A model generated the notes under the pieces. That model had not been told where the DNA came from. It was given only the letters and a program-made list of their open reading frames with translations, and did no database searches. DNA of 64,000 nucleotides from Fluoribacter gormanii. Lineage in GTDB: Bacteria > Pseudomonadota > Gammaproteobacteria > Legionellales > Legionellaceae. Within the stretch, counting starts at the first letter, position 1. The number at the start of each line of letters is the position of its first letter. A program made the position numbers and the translations under genes. This document shows, piece after piece, positions 17,692 to 27,254 of this stretch. Where the stretch lies: positions 62,001 to 126,000 of the forward strand of contig NZ_FTNL01000004.1 of NCBI RefSeq assembly GCF_900156395.1, given 5' to 3'.

Positions 17692-19693
17692 TTTTTTTGT
17701 ACCTATTAATAAGGCAGAGTTGGCTTGGCATGATACTCTGCCTTTCTCGTCACAATATGATGACATTTATCATTCTTCTGAAGGCGGAATAGATCAAGCC
17801 CTTCATGTATTTGTTGATGGAAATGATTTAATTAAACGTTGGCAATCACTTTCTGATGATAACCCCCAAAGATTTACAATTGCAGAAACGGGTTTTGGAA
17901 TGGGTTTGAATTTTCTCGTAAGCTGGAGTTTGTGGGAGCAATATGCACCCAAGTCCAGCCAATTGCATTTTATTTCATGCGAAAAACATCCTTTATCTCT
18001 TACTGATTTAAGCAAAAGCCTAGCCTATTGGCCACAATTGGAACAGTATGCCCAGCAGCTTATTACAAGCTATCCAGTCTTGACCCCTGGATATCATCAT
18101 TTGTCTTTTTGTGATGGCAGAGTAACACTTACATTAATGCTAGGTGATGCGCTGGAATGTTATGAACAACTATTAATTTGTGGCGAATCTACTCTAGAGA
18201 AGAAACTTAGAACGGCTTTTATCGATGCATGGTTTCTGGATGGGTTTGCCCCTGCTAAAAATAAAAGTATGTGGTCAGATGCTTTGATTAGAGTAATTGG
18301 GATGTTATCTAAAGAAAATACCACTTTAGCAACCTATACCGCTGCAGGAACAGTAAAGTCAGGTTTAATCCAGAATGGATTTGATGTAGAAAAACGGAAA
18401 GGATTTGGGCCAAAACGTCATATGATTTGTGCTCATTTTACGAAAACACCGATACAAAATGCCGCGAAACGGCACACACCTTGGCATGTGGGGAAGCATG
18501 AAAAATATTCTAGTAAATCAGCGATTATTGTCGGTGCCGGTTTAGCGGGTTGTTTTACAGCTTATGCACTAAACAAGAGAGGGTGGAACGTAACAGTTAT
18601 TGATGAATTGGGTCAGGTTGGCAGTGCAGGATCGGCAAATCAGCAAGCGGTTTTATTTCCAAAGCTATCTGCTTACCAATCGCCTTTAACTCAATTTATG
18701 TTAACTGCATTTTTATATGCTGCACGAACGTATCAATCTATCTTAAATCAAACAAAGATTGGCGAACTGAATGGCTCATTATTACTTGCATACTCTGAGA
18801 GAGAAAAAGCAGCTCAGTCCAGCTTACGTTCCTGGCTTGCTCATTACCCCGAGTTGGGAGTTCTCGTAGATGCACAGCATGCATCAGAGTTGACGGGACT
18901 CTCTTTAGACAAACCCGGATTGCATATCCCTTTATCAGGATGGATTAATTCTCCTGAATTATGTAGGTATTTAGTTAACGTGGAAGGTATTTCTTTACTA
19001 ACCGATACTTCGATAAACCAATTGAATTTCGATAAACGATGGTTCGTGAATGATTTAGAAACAGAAGTGCTCATTTTGGCAAATGGTCATAAAATCAGCT
19101 CTTTTAAACAAACAGAATATTTGCCAATTAAACCGATACGTGGGCAAATGACGGGAATTTCCTCAACAGAACAAAGTGCGAGTTTAAAAATACCCATTTG
19201 TGGTGATGGTCATGTGCTTCCAGCAATACAAGGTATACATCAGCTTGGAGCTACCTACGAGTTAAAATCAGCAGACTCCCGAATAAAACCTCAGGATGAT
19301 CAACATAATTTGGCTAAACTAGAACAATTAGCACCTGAGGTTTTATGGTCTGGATCAGTAAGTAATCATTGGGCTGGTGTCAGAGCATCAACTCCTGATT
19401 ATCTTCCTTTAGTAGGTAAAGTTGCTGAAGCTAGACAATTTATCCATCAATTCGCTCGATTGGAAACCAATGCAAAGCGTTGGATAGCCCAAGCTGGTCC
19501 TTATTATCCTGGTCTTTATGCTTGTGCTGGATTTGGATCTCGAGGCTTGACAACAATTCCAATCTGTGCGGAATGGCTTGCTTCGGTAATTAATAACGAA
19601 ATAGGTTGTTTACCCAGAAACTTGCAATATGCTTTATCGCCTGCACGTTTCTTACGTAAAAATATAATTAGAGGTGAGATTAAAATCGATTGA
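17684..19693 (+). CDS. mnmC: Bifunctional tRNA wobble-uridine modification enzyme MnmC
   Basis: The protein has about 669 residues. The N-terminal half (to about 240) is the SAM methyltransferase MnmD (IAETGFGMGLNFLVSWSLW, AWFLDGFAPAKNKSMW). The second half is the FAD oxidase MnmC1, with the dinucleotide motif AIIVGAGLAGCFTAYALNKRGW and the closing GLYACAGFGSRGLTTIPICAEWLA. It makes the final steps of mnm5s2U34. I prefer GTG at 17684 (MSNFFVPINKAELAW); TTG two codons earlier is equally open. It overlaps the transporter, which is an unusual partner. Confidence 0.95.
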   Translation: MSNFFVPINKAELAWHDTLPFSSQYDDIYHSSEGGIDQALHVFVDGNDLIKRWQSLSDDNPQRFTIAETGFGMGLNFLVSWSLWEQYAPKSSQLHFISCEKHPLSLTDLSKSLAYWPQLEQYAQQLITSYPVLTPGYHHLSFCDGRVTLTLMLGDALECYEQLLICGESTLEKKLRTAFIDAWFLDGFAPAKNKSMWSDALIRVIGMLSKENTTLATYTAAGTVKSGLIQNGFDVEKRKGFGPKRHMICAHFTKTPIQNAAKRHTPWHVGKHEKYSSKSAIIVGAGLAGCFTAYALNKRGWNVTVIDELGQVGSAGSANQQAVLFPKLSAYQSPLTQFMLTAFLYAARTYQSILNQTKIGELNGSLLLAYSEREKAAQSSLRSWLAHYPELGVLVDAQHASELTGLSLDKPGLHIPLSGWINSPELCRYLVNVEGISLLTDTSINQLNFDKRWFVNDLETEVLILANGHKISSFKQTEYLPIKPIRGQMTGISSTEQSASLKIPICGDGHVLPAIQGIHQLGATYELKSADSRIKPQDDQHNLAKLEQLAPEVLWSGSVSNHWAGVRASTPDYLPLVGKVAEARQFIHQFARLETNAKRWIAQAGPYYPGLYACAGFGSRGLTTIPICAEWLASVINNEIGCLPRNLQYALSPARFLRKNIIRGEIKID

Positions 19694-19729
19694 GATGGAA
19701 TTCTCATTAGAGCATAATATTATGCTTGT

Positions 19730-19796
19730 AGCTGGAATGAAGCGAAATACCGGTGCGTTGACGAAAGACCTCAAGTTCCATATCATTTTTCCAGCT
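19730..19796. repeat. Inverted repeat between mnmC and prpB
   Basis: AGCTGGAA and TTCCAGCT are perfect eight-base arms about 50 bases apart. The left part (GGAATGAAGCGAAA) resembles the dispersed repeat core. It could form the end of the mnmC transcript. Confidence 0.35.
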
Positions 19797-19832
19797 GGAT
19801 AGGTTCAGATTAAGATCAAGGAGTGACAGCTA

Positions 19833-20717
19833 ATGGCAAGTTCCATGGGAAAAGCCTTCAAACAAACAGTCAAAGAAAATAAACCATTACCCGTATTAGG
19901 TACCATAAATGCTTATTCTGCTATGCTCGCGCAATCTGCTGGAGCTAAGGCAATATATCTTTCAGGAGCTGGTGTTGCAAATGCATCGTACGGTATACCT
20001 GACCTTGGCATGACCAATTTATCTCAGGTTCTTGAGGATGCACGCAGAATTACCGAAGCGTGCTCTTTACCACTGCTTGTCGATGTGGATACTGGATGGG
20101 GGCATGCGTTTAATATTGCCAGAACGGTAAAGCTCATGGAAAAAACAGGTGTCGCAGCCATCCACATTGAAGATCAAGTGTTGGCAAAACGATGTGGGCA
20201 TAGACCCAATAAAGCCATTGTGTCTCTGAAAGAAATGGGTGATCGAATTAAATCAGCCGTTGATGCGCGCCAAGATCCTGATTTTGTGATCATGGCAAGA
20301 ACCGATGCCTATGCTGTTGAAGGTATGAACGCGGCAATTGAACGAGCATTACTTTGTGTTGAGTTAGGGGCTGATATGATCTTTCCTGAGGCAATGACAC
20401 GTTTGGAAGAATATCAAACGTTTACTCAGGCAGTTTCTGTACCCGTGTTGGCGAATATTACTGAGTTTGGTAAAACCCCTTTATTTAATCAAGAAGAACT
20501 TAAACAGGTGGGTGTATCATTAATTTTGTACCCCTTAAGTGCATTTAGAGCCATGTCCCAAGCGGCGCTAAATACCTATCGTGCGATTCTTCTGGATGGA
20601 ACGCAAAAATCTATGCTCAATACAATGCAGACTCGAGAGGAATTATACGAAGTACTTGGTTATTATCAATATGAACAAAAACTAGACCAATTGATGGAGG
20701 ATGACAATGAGTGTTAA
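19833..20717 (+). CDS. prpB: 2-methylisocitrate lyase
   Basis: The protein has 294 residues of the isocitrate lyase/PEP mutase fold. It shows [23 protein letters not shown], the metal-binding [31 protein letters not shown] with the catalytic cysteine in the family's K(R/K)CGH motif, and [11 protein letters not shown]. The enzyme splits 2-methylisocitrate into pyruvate and succinate, the last step of propionyl-CoA breakdown. It leads the prpBCD set and overlaps prpC by 11 bases. Confidence 0.96.
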   Translation: MASSMGKAFKQTVKENKPLPVLGTINAYSAMLAQSAGAKAIYLSGAGVANASYGIPDLGMTNLSQVLEDARRITEACSLPLLVDVDTGWGHAFNIARTVKLMEKTGVAAIHIEDQVLAKRCGHRPNKAIVSLKEMGDRIKSAVDARQDPDFVIMARTDAYAVEGMNAAIERALLCVELGADMIFPEAMTRLEEYQTFTQAVSVPVLANITEFGKTPLFNQEELKQVGVSLILYPLSAFRAMSQAALNTYRAILLDGTQKSMLNTMQTREELYEVLGYYQYEQKLDQLMEDDNEC

Positions 20718-21825
20718 AAGCGGCGGTTTAGCCGGAGTTGTTGCTGGTCAATCAGCAATTTGTACAGTTGGGCTAGCAGGGAAGGGTTTGAATTATAGAG
20801 GCTACTCAATTGATGACTTAGCAGAATATGCTACGTTTGAAGAAGTTGCCTATTTATTGCTTTATGGAAAACTGCCGACTCAAAAAGAATTGGATGAATA
20901 TACAAAAAAGCTGGTTAGTCTCAGAACATTGCCAGATACATTAAAAACAGTACTAAAATTAATTCCTAAAAATACTCATCCTATGGATGTTCTAAGAACT
21001 GCCTGTTCATTTTTGGGTACAATTGAGCCAGAACATAATTTTACAGAACAATATCATATTGCAGATCGATTGCTGGCTTCATTTCCGGGGGTAATGTGCT
21101 ACTGGTATGCATGGCATTTTCACAACAAGGAAATTTCTGGCTTAAGCGATGAGCAAACAACAGGGGCACATTTTCTTGCTTTATTACATGGGCATAAGCC
21201 AAGTAAAATCGAAGCTCAGATGATGAATGTATCTTTAATTTTATATGCTGAGCATGAATTTAATGCCTCTACTTTTGCTGCACGAGTAACAGCAGCAACA
21301 CTGGCTGATTTTTACTCTGCAATTACGAGCGCTATCGGTACATTACGCGGTCCCTTACATGGAGGGGCTAATGAAGCAGCAATGGAGCTTATAGAACGTT
21401 TTAATAGTCCGGAGCAAGCTGAAACTGAACTGAAAAAAATGTTGCATGAAAAAGCTCTTATAATGGGATTCGGACATCGAGTTTATACAACCAGTGACCC
21501 ACGCTCTGACATTATCAAAAAATGGTCATTCCGATTGGGTGAAGCTAAAGGCGATCTTCTCTTATACCACATTTCAGAACGCATCGAAGAAGTAATGTGG
21601 AATGAAAAGAAATTGTTTCCAAATTTAGATTTTTATAGTGCTTCGGCATACCACTACTGCGGTATTCCTACATTCTTGTTCACACCCATTTTTGTTATGT
21701 CGCGTATCACAGGATGGGCCGCACATGTATTTGAGCAAAGAGCGAATAACAAATTGATAAGACCTACCTCTGAATATACTGGACCCGAACCGCAAAAATT
21801 TCCGGCTATTGAGACGAGAGGGTAG
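20707..21825 (+). CDS. prpC: 2-methylcitrate synthase
   Basis: The protein has 372 residues of the citrate synthase family in the short 2-methylcitrate form: [16 protein letters not shown] at the start, then [18 protein letters not shown], the [15 protein letters not shown] loop with its histidine, and [13 protein letters not shown]. It joins propionyl-CoA and oxaloacetate. I use the second ATG because it stands six bases after GGAGG. The overlap with prpB implies coupled translation. Confidence 0.95.
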   Translation: MSVKSGGLAGVVAGQSAICTVGLAGKGLNYRGYSIDDLAEYATFEEVAYLLLYGKLPTQKELDEYTKKLVSLRTLPDTLKTVLKLIPKNTHPMDVLRTACSFLGTIEPEHNFTEQYHIADRLLASFPGVMCYWYAWHFHNKEISGLSDEQTTGAHFLALLHGHKPSKIEAQMMNVSLILYAEHEFNASTFAARVTAATLADFYSAITSAIGTLRGPLHGGANEAAMELIERFNSPEQAETELKKMLHEKALIMGFGHRVYTTSDPRSDIIKKWSFRLGEAKGDLLLYHISERIEEVMWNEKKLFPNLDFYSASAYHYCGIPTFLFTPIFVMSRITGWAAHVFEQRANNKLIRPTSEYTGPEPQKFPAIETRG

Positions 21826-21849
21826 TGATTATACATGTAAATATGAATG

Positions 21850-21880
21850 TAGCCTGGGTGAAGTCAAGCATAGCCCGGGA
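21850..21880. repeat. Copy of the dispersed palindromic repeat
   Basis: TAGCCTGGGTGAAGTCAAGC then ATAGCCCGGGA. The right arm has drifted (CCCGGG instead of ACCCAGG). It lies between prpC and prpD. Confidence 0.55.
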
Positions 21881-21921
21881 ATGCTTTCTTATGAGAACAT
21901 TATTAGATACAAGAGGTTATT

Positions 21922-23370
21922 ATGCACAGTTATGTAGAAGATAATATTAAGCCTGATTACGATCAGGTTATGATTGATATTGCGGATTATGTGCTAAACA
22001 AGAAAATTGATAGCGCTTTGGCTTATGAGACAGCACGATTATGCCTCATGGATACATTGGGATGTGGTATTTTAGCGTTAAATTTTCCTGAATGTACCAA
22101 ACTTTTGGGTCCAGTTGTTCCCGGCGCTACTCTTGTTGGTGGAGCACGTGTTCCTGGCACAGGATATGAGTTAGACCCTATCCAGGCTGCATTTAATATA
22201 GGTGCTATGATACGCTGGCTTGATTTTAATGACACATGGCTTGCCGCAGAATGGGGACATCCTTCTGACAACTTAGGTGCTATTCTTGCAGTAGCCGATT
22301 ATATGTGCCGACAAAATTGTACCAAGGGTAATGCACCAATTTTAATGAAGGATGTGCTTACTGCCATGATTAAGGCACATGAAATTCAAGGGTGCTTGGC
22401 TTTGGAAAACAGTTTCAACCGAGTCGGTCTGGATCATGTCTTTTTAGTTAAAGTTGCTAGTGCTGCTGTTGCCGCTCAGCTCTTTGGCGCAGATAGAGAT
22501 ATGATGTTAAGAACTTTATCTCAAGTTTTTGTCGATGGTCAAAGCCTGAGAACTTACAGACATGCTCCCAACGCTGGTTCAAGAAAATCATGGGCGGCAG
22601 GAGATGCTACATCAAGAGCGGTGCGGTTAGCATTAATTGCTAAAGCAGGAGAAATGGGTTATCCAAGTGCATTAAGCGTTCCTACCTGGGGATTCTATGA
22701 TGTGCTTTTTGACAAAAAAATATTTAAGTTTCAACGCCCTTATGGCAGTTATGTTATGGAAAATGTTTTATTTAAGTTGTCTTATCCCGCTGAATTTCAT
22801 GCGCAGACTGCTGTTGAGTGTGCTGTAATCCTGCATCCCATTGTGACACATCGATTTGATGATATCGCACGAATTGATTTAGTAACCCATGAATCCGCAA
22901 TTCGAATTATCAGTAAACAAGGTGCTCTACACAATCCAGCTGATAGGGATCATTGTTTGCAGTATATGGTGGCTATCGGTTTATTATTTGGGGATTTAAA
23001 AGCAGAACATTATGAAAATGATATTGCAGCAGATCCTAGAATAGATGCTTTACGCGAAAAAATGCATGTTACTGAAAATGAACGCTTCTCTCGTGAGTAC
23101 CACGATCCGGAAAAACGTTCGATTGCAAACAGTATCAAAATTGTTTTTAAAGATGGTACTGAAAGTGATTTGATTACTGTAGAATATCCAATTGGCCATA
23201 AGCGCAGACGCGAAGAAGGCATTCCCGTTCTATTATCCAAATTTAAAAAGAACATCAGCACCCAATTTCATGCAGATCGTGTTGAACGAATTATGCAGGC
23301 AATGAGTGATACCAATACACTTGCAGCAATGAAAGTGGATGATTTTATGCAGTTATGGGTTGTATCATAA
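21922..23370 (+). CDS. prpD: 2-methylcitrate dehydratase PrpD
   Basis: The protein has 482 residues of the MmgE/PrpD family. Recognisable parts are [45 protein letters not shown] and the conserved [23 protein letters not shown]. It dehydrates 2-methylcitrate to 2-methylaconitate, completing the set with prpB and prpC. A 96-base gap with a palindromic repeat separates it from prpC, but the direction and pathway argue for one transcript. prpE and the prpR regulator are not in view. Confidence 0.96.
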   Translation: MHSYVEDNIKPDYDQVMIDIADYVLNKKIDSALAYETARLCLMDTLGCGILALNFPECTKLLGPVVPGATLVGGARVPGTGYELDPIQAAFNIGAMIRWLDFNDTWLAAEWGHPSDNLGAILAVADYMCRQNCTKGNAPILMKDVLTAMIKAHEIQGCLALENSFNRVGLDHVFLVKVASAAVAAQLFGADRDMMLRTLSQVFVDGQSLRTYRHAPNAGSRKSWAAGDATSRAVRLALIAKAGEMGYPSALSVPTWGFYDVLFDKKIFKFQRPYGSYVMENVLFKLSYPAEFHAQTAVECAVILHPIVTHRFDDIARIDLVTHESAIRIISKQGALHNPADRDHCLQYMVAIGLLFGDLKAEHYENDIAADPRIDALREKMHVTENERFSREYHDPEKRSIANSIKIVFKDGTESDLITVEYPIGHKRRREEGIPVLLSKFKKNISTQFHADRVERIMQAMSDTNTLAAMKVDDFMQLWVVS

Positions 23371-23398
23371 CTCTTTTATGTAGTTTGAATTCAACGTG

Positions 23399-23432
23399 TG
23401 GAACATTTAGATAATTAATATCTAGAGTTCCA
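23399..23432. terminator. Hairpin after prpD (possible transcript end)
   Basis: TGGAAC pairs with GTTCCA and the stem continues imperfectly (TTTAGAT with ATCTAGA, one bulge and one mismatch). There is no T tract, so termination here is only a suggestion. Confidence 0.3.
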
Positions 23433-23537
23433 TAACGTTAATTCGATTAACCATAATTCAATAAATAGCACATTTGCGTATCCCATTTAAATGTATATAA
23501 TTTAATCAGGAATCTACTAAGTAACCTGGGAGAAGCA

Positions 23538-24986
23538 ATGAAATTAAAAAAGACATGTCTCTCTGTGTTATCTGCCGTATTGATGTTTGATTGTTCCGCT
23601 TCCATTGGGCATGCTGATGTTGCTTCCAATGAAAAAATCGTCTCTGTGTATTTGCTTATCGATACACCTGAACAACTTCAGCGCTATGTTAACGATTTAC
23701 TTAAACTAAAAAAGCCGAATTTTAACCGGGTAATCTTTTCTTTTGTTAGGCCGACCCTTATCGATTACCAGCAGGGCAATTTAGCAGCGACAGGCATACT
23801 CGGTTACTTTACAGATCATGATGGCAAAGGTGCGCAGGCTTTTAATGCACTAAAATCTGCAATCAAATTATCTGAAGAGAAAAAGATTCAAACATTTCTG
23901 GCTGTAGGTGGTTGGAATTACAGTTGTAACTTCAATGAAGCACAAGAGGCTTGTGGCCCGGCGCCTTCAGCTACAAATCAAGTGCTCTATGATTGGTTTC
24001 CTGACCCAACTGACCCAGATCAGGCTGTAAAAGCAAAAACATCCTATGAAAATTTAGTAAAATTAGCAAATGACCTGGGCGTGGATGGTATTGATTTTGA
24101 CTATGAGGAAGTTTGGCATGCTGATCAATATGCAGTTGCTTGGGGACCTAGCACCAGTGGTGAATGGTCAACCGATATTGCCCAAAGCATACTTAATGCT
24201 GGAGGTCCAACTTATAAAAATCTCATGAAATATGGAATAAATTCTGGCTCATCTTATGTGATGCCTAAGACAATTGATAAAGTCGATGCAATTCTGCATG
24301 CCATTATGAATAATCCTAATGCAAAATATCTTAAGTTTACTACAGCGTCACCACCCGTTGGGGCTCGTCCAATTACCGGTTTTGTATCTGGAGACAAATA
24401 TCCGGATATCGATATAAAGGGGGGACTTTGGTGGAAAGGGAACTTGAAGGGATTATGGTATCAGCTCGCCAATAAAGATGAGGCAATTGTTTCCCGATTT
24501 GATAGCATGGGATTGATGACCTATGATCTATGTGGGGACAATGCGGTTGTGTGTGCGCCATATGCTAATGGGCCTTTAGATTTACCTGGCCAGATAAGTG
24601 CGTACATGAATGATTATACCAATTGGCTTAAAGCAGATCGCGTTAGTAAACCCAGTTTAACAATTGATAGCATCGGAAAAGTAACTTTTTTACCGGCTAA
24701 ATATCATATTAATGCAAAAATACAATTTGGTTTTGAAGTAAATCAACCTGCCTATCCTAAAAATATTAGTGGACAATTGCAATTGACCAATCAATTGGTC
24801 GATAAAATCCTTGGTCAACAGAAGGGGAGCGGAGGTGTTATTATTTGGCAAATGTATTCCAGGAAAAATACTGCTGTATCAGATGCTACAACTGTAAAAT
24901 ATACGATTAATCAAAGTTGCAAGACCTTTTTAGCTAATGATAGTCGATATGATTGTAATGCTGATTTTCCTGGTTCCTCCAATTAA
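23538..24986 (+). CDS. Secreted GH18-family glycosyl hydrolase (chitinase-like)
   Basis: The protein has 482 residues. A signal peptide covers about the first 26 (MKLKKTCLSVLSAVLMF...HADVAS). The GH18 active-site motif DGIDFDYE ends in the presumed catalytic E190, with the second conserved strand FLAVGGWNYSC before it and IDSMGLMTYDLCGD and GGVIIWQMYSR after it. It probably hydrolyses chitin or a related N-acetylglucosamine polymer outside the inner membrane. No carbohydrate-binding domain is recognised. Several cysteines suggest disulfides. Confidence 0.87.
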   Translation: MKLKKTCLSVLSAVLMFDCSASIGHADVASNEKIVSVYLLIDTPEQLQRYVNDLLKLKKPNFNRVIFSFVRPTLIDYQQGNLAATGILGYFTDHDGKGAQAFNALKSAIKLSEEKKIQTFLAVGGWNYSCNFNEAQEACGPAPSATNQVLYDWFPDPTDPDQAVKAKTSYENLVKLANDLGVDGIDFDYEEVWHADQYAVAWGPSTSGEWSTDIAQSILNAGGPTYKNLMKYGINSGSSYVMPKTIDKVDAILHAIMNNPNAKYLKFTTASPPVGARPITGFVSGDKYPDIDIKGGLWWKGNLKGLWYQLANKDEAIVSRFDSMGLMTYDLCGDNAVVCAPYANGPLDLPGQISAYMNDYTNWLKADRVSKPSLTIDSIGKVTFLPAKYHINAKIQFGFEVNQPAYPKNISGQLQLTNQLVDKILGQQKGSGGVIIWQMYSRKNTAVSDATTVKYTINQSCKTFLANDSRYDCNADFPGSSN

Positions 24987-25017
24987 CTTTTCACCGCATG
25001 TGGTTGTTGTTCAATTT

Positions 25018-25044
25018 CCTGGGTATTGCTGCGTTATACCCAGG
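25018..25044. repeat. Perfect copy of the dispersed palindromic repeat
   Basis: CCTGGGTAT and ATACCCAGG are perfect nine-base arms around a nine-base loop. The copy sits in the gap between the convergent chitinase and ppsR genes, where it might end both transcripts. Confidence 0.65.
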
Positions 25045-25079
25045 ATTCATTACATTGTGGATGAGGAAAAGCAAGCTGC

Positions 25080-25895
25080 CTATATTTTACGTTGTAATCC
25101 GGATGCAGCCAGTATTTTTGTTGATATCTCCTCAATAGAATATTTTGTCGAATTAATATAAGAAATCTTTTCCTTTTGGTACATGGCTTCTACCTCCTTG
25201 ACTTCCAGGCGGCATTGTTCTGGGGATGCATATTTGCTGTTAGGCCTGCGTTCTGCTCTGATTTGTTGTAAACGCTGTGGATCAATGGTCAATCCGAACA
25301 GTTTATTTTTATAAGGCTTTAGTACCTCAGGTAATTTAAAACCAATAATATCTTCTTCTGTAAAAGGGTAATTAGCAGCCAAAATTCCATATTGAAGTGC
25401 CATGTACAAGCAACTTGGGGTTTTTCCACAACGAGAAACACCAATAAGAATAATATCTGCTTTGTCGTATCCCCGAGTTTTCACGCCATCATCATGCGAC
25501 AATGCAAAATCGATTGCTTCAAGTCGATGCAAATAGAGCTTACTGTTAACTACACCATGAGTTTTCCCGACTGTATAAGAAGATTTTTCATTAAGCTCCT
25601 CTTCCATAGGGCCAATAAAAGTATTAAACAAATCAAATACGCGAGCATTGGCTTTTTTAAAATAATTTCTGACCTCAGGATCAATCAAAGTCGTAAATAC
25701 AAGGGGCTTGATTCCTTGTTCTTCAAAGGCTTGATTAATCTGCTCAACAGCATGTTCCGCTTTCTTCAAAGAATCAACATAGGGAATAGTGAGACGTTCA
25801 AATTTAGTATTTTCAAATTGGGTAATTAAGCTATGGCCTAGAGTTTCAGCAGTAATTCCTGTGCCATCGGAAATCATAAAAACATAACGCTTCAT
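25080..25895 (-). CDS. ppsR: PEP synthase regulatory kinase/pyrophosphorylase (DUF299)
   Basis: The protein has 271 residues. It starts RYVFMISDGTGITAETLGHSLI and has the P-loop-like motif IILIGVSRCGKTPSCLYMALQYG of the PSRP family. PpsR switches phosphoenolpyruvate synthase off and on by ADP-dependent phosphorylation and phosphate-dependent dephosphorylation. The ppsA gene is often next to it; here it is not, and a chitinase gene faces it. Confidence 0.93.
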   Translation of the reverse strand: MKRYVFMISDGTGITAETLGHSLITQFENTKFERLTIPYVDSLKKAEHAVEQINQAFEEQGIKPLVFTTLIDPEVRNYFKKANARVFDLFNTFIGPMEEELNEKSSYTVGKTHGVVNSKLYLHRLEAIDFALSHDDGVKTRGYDKADIILIGVSRCGKTPSCLYMALQYGILAANYPFTEEDIIGFKLPEVLKPYKNKLFGLTIDPQRLQQIRAERRPNSKYASPEQCRLEVKEVEAMYQKEKISYINSTKYSIEEISTKILAASGLQRKI

Positions 25896-26024
25896 GTATT
25901 GCCCTATAATTAAAATATTATTGATATTCTATTTTAAAATGAATTGGTTAATATCACCAGCAAGTGTACTTATTTAAATCCATCTGCTATCTTAAATTAT
26001 AGAAAAGGATATTTTAGGGGTAAT

Positions 26025-26483
26025 ATGGAACAAGATCGATTTAGTAGCAACAGCAAGCTCTATATTCTAGGCATGATTTGCTTGGTTCTTTGCTTGGGAT
26101 TATTTTTTTTTAGTTTGTATATATTACCCTTTCTTGCTTGGGGACTAAACTATAATGTTCCTGAAGTTATTTTGACACTTTTGAGTTCTTTGCAAGATGA
26201 TTATAACTATACCGTTGGGGCTAGTAAGCTTATTGTTTGGCTAATATTTTTTGTACCTGGCCTAATTACTGGGTTGATTTCTTATTTTGTATCTAATTAT
26301 ATTGATAATAATATTTATAAGTCAGAACTAAACATTAAAGAAGAGCAAGAGAGTCCTTCTACTAAACAAATTGGGAAGGAAATAAAAGAATCCGCTGGTT
26401 TTGGACTAAAGATTCTTGGTTTGATGATCTTGATTGTAATAGCAATTTTTTTATTACAATATCTGATCCAGATAACAGTATAG
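26025..26483 (+). CDS. Unrecognised three-helix membrane protein
   Basis: I chose the ATG that follows AGGGG, giving 152 residues; an in-frame start 27 codons earlier lacks a ribosome site. Three strongly hydrophobic segments lie near residues 11-38, 60-85 and 125-150, with a charged loop between the second and third (NIYKSELNIKEEQESPSTKQ). I recognise no family. The next gene begins 18 bases after its stop, so the two form an operon. Confidence 0.6.
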   Translation: MEQDRFSSNSKLYILGMICLVLCLGLFFFSLYILPFLAWGLNYNVPEVILTLLSSLQDDYNYTVGASKLIVWLIFFVPGLITGLISYFVSNYIDNNIYKSELNIKEEQESPSTKQIGKEIKESAGFGLKILGLMILIVIAIFLLQYLIQITV

Positions 26484-26501
26484 TAAATGGCAGGAGATTT
26501 T

Positions 26502-27092
26502 ATGGCCTATTTAAAACGTTGGAAGATTAAAAGAATTACCAAGAAAATAAAAGTAATGCAAGCGAATCGGGTAAATAATCAACCTGGAGATGAACTGCTT
26601 AAAAAAGAAATTGCGTACTATTTTGAATTAGCAGCTATTTACAATAAATTGAAACGAAATAAAAAATTTCCCTATGCAAATTTAATGTATATGGAATGTT
26701 ATAGAGCAGCCGCAATGCTTGATGATGCGGAAGCTAATTATCAATTAGGACAAATGGTTCTTGAGGAAGCGAAGTTTAGGCAAAATTTAGAAAAAGAAGG
26801 AGTTTTCAAAAGCGAATCGAATCTAAAAAAATGCAATCAGCTTTTTGAAGAAGCACACGCTTATTTATCGGCAGCAATAGCTCTTGGCCATATTGCAGCA
26901 AAACGCTTAAGAGGACTCAGCTTTATTAATGGCTGGGGATTGGAAGCTGATAAAAAAACGGGGTTCGAGCTAATTGTTGCAAGTATTGAGGAAGAAGGAT
27001 CTTGGGACAGAGTACCTCAGATTTTTGCATCTATGGGATTAAACAAGCCTGAGTTTTTTTCGCAAATTATGCAGCGCAGAAAGTCATCATAA
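26502..27092 (+). CDS. Unrecognised cytoplasmic protein with TPR/Sel1-like helices
   Basis: The protein has 196 residues from the ATG five bases after AGGAG; an ATG five codons earlier has no such site. The N-terminus is very basic (LKRWKIKRITKKIKVMQANR). Helical pairs such as YRAAAMLDDAEANYQLGQM and FEEAHAYLSAAIALGHIAAK recall TPR or Sel1 repeats. No signal peptide or membrane segment is seen. It is cotranscribed with the three-helix membrane protein before it; the function of the pair is unknown. Confidence 0.65.
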   Translation: MAYLKRWKIKRITKKIKVMQANRVNNQPGDELLKKEIAYYFELAAIYNKLKRNKKFPYANLMYMECYRAAAMLDDAEANYQLGQMVLEEAKFRQNLEKEGVFKSESNLKKCNQLFEEAHAYLSAAIALGHIAAKRLRGLSFINGWGLEADKKTGFELIVASIEEEGSWDRVPQIFASMGLNKPEFFSQIMQRRKSS

Positions 27093-27117
27093 ATATTGAA
27101 ACCCCTTAAACCCTAAA

Positions 27118-27148
27118 GCCCAGGTGTGAAATAAAGCAATTCCTGGGC
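27118..27148. repeat. Copy of the dispersed palindromic repeat
   Basis: GCCCAGG and CCTGGGC are perfect arms around a 17-base centre (TGTGAAATAAAGCAATT). It lies between the two-gene unit and the NRPS gene and could end the upstream transcript. Confidence 0.6.
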
Positions 27149-27254
27149 AATCATAAAACGATTAGTTGGTATTAATATAGCTTTTAATGTAAAATTATTG
27201 ACCTATCGGATTTGGTTGTATTCAAAAAACTGTTCACCTCTATATTGTTGATTT

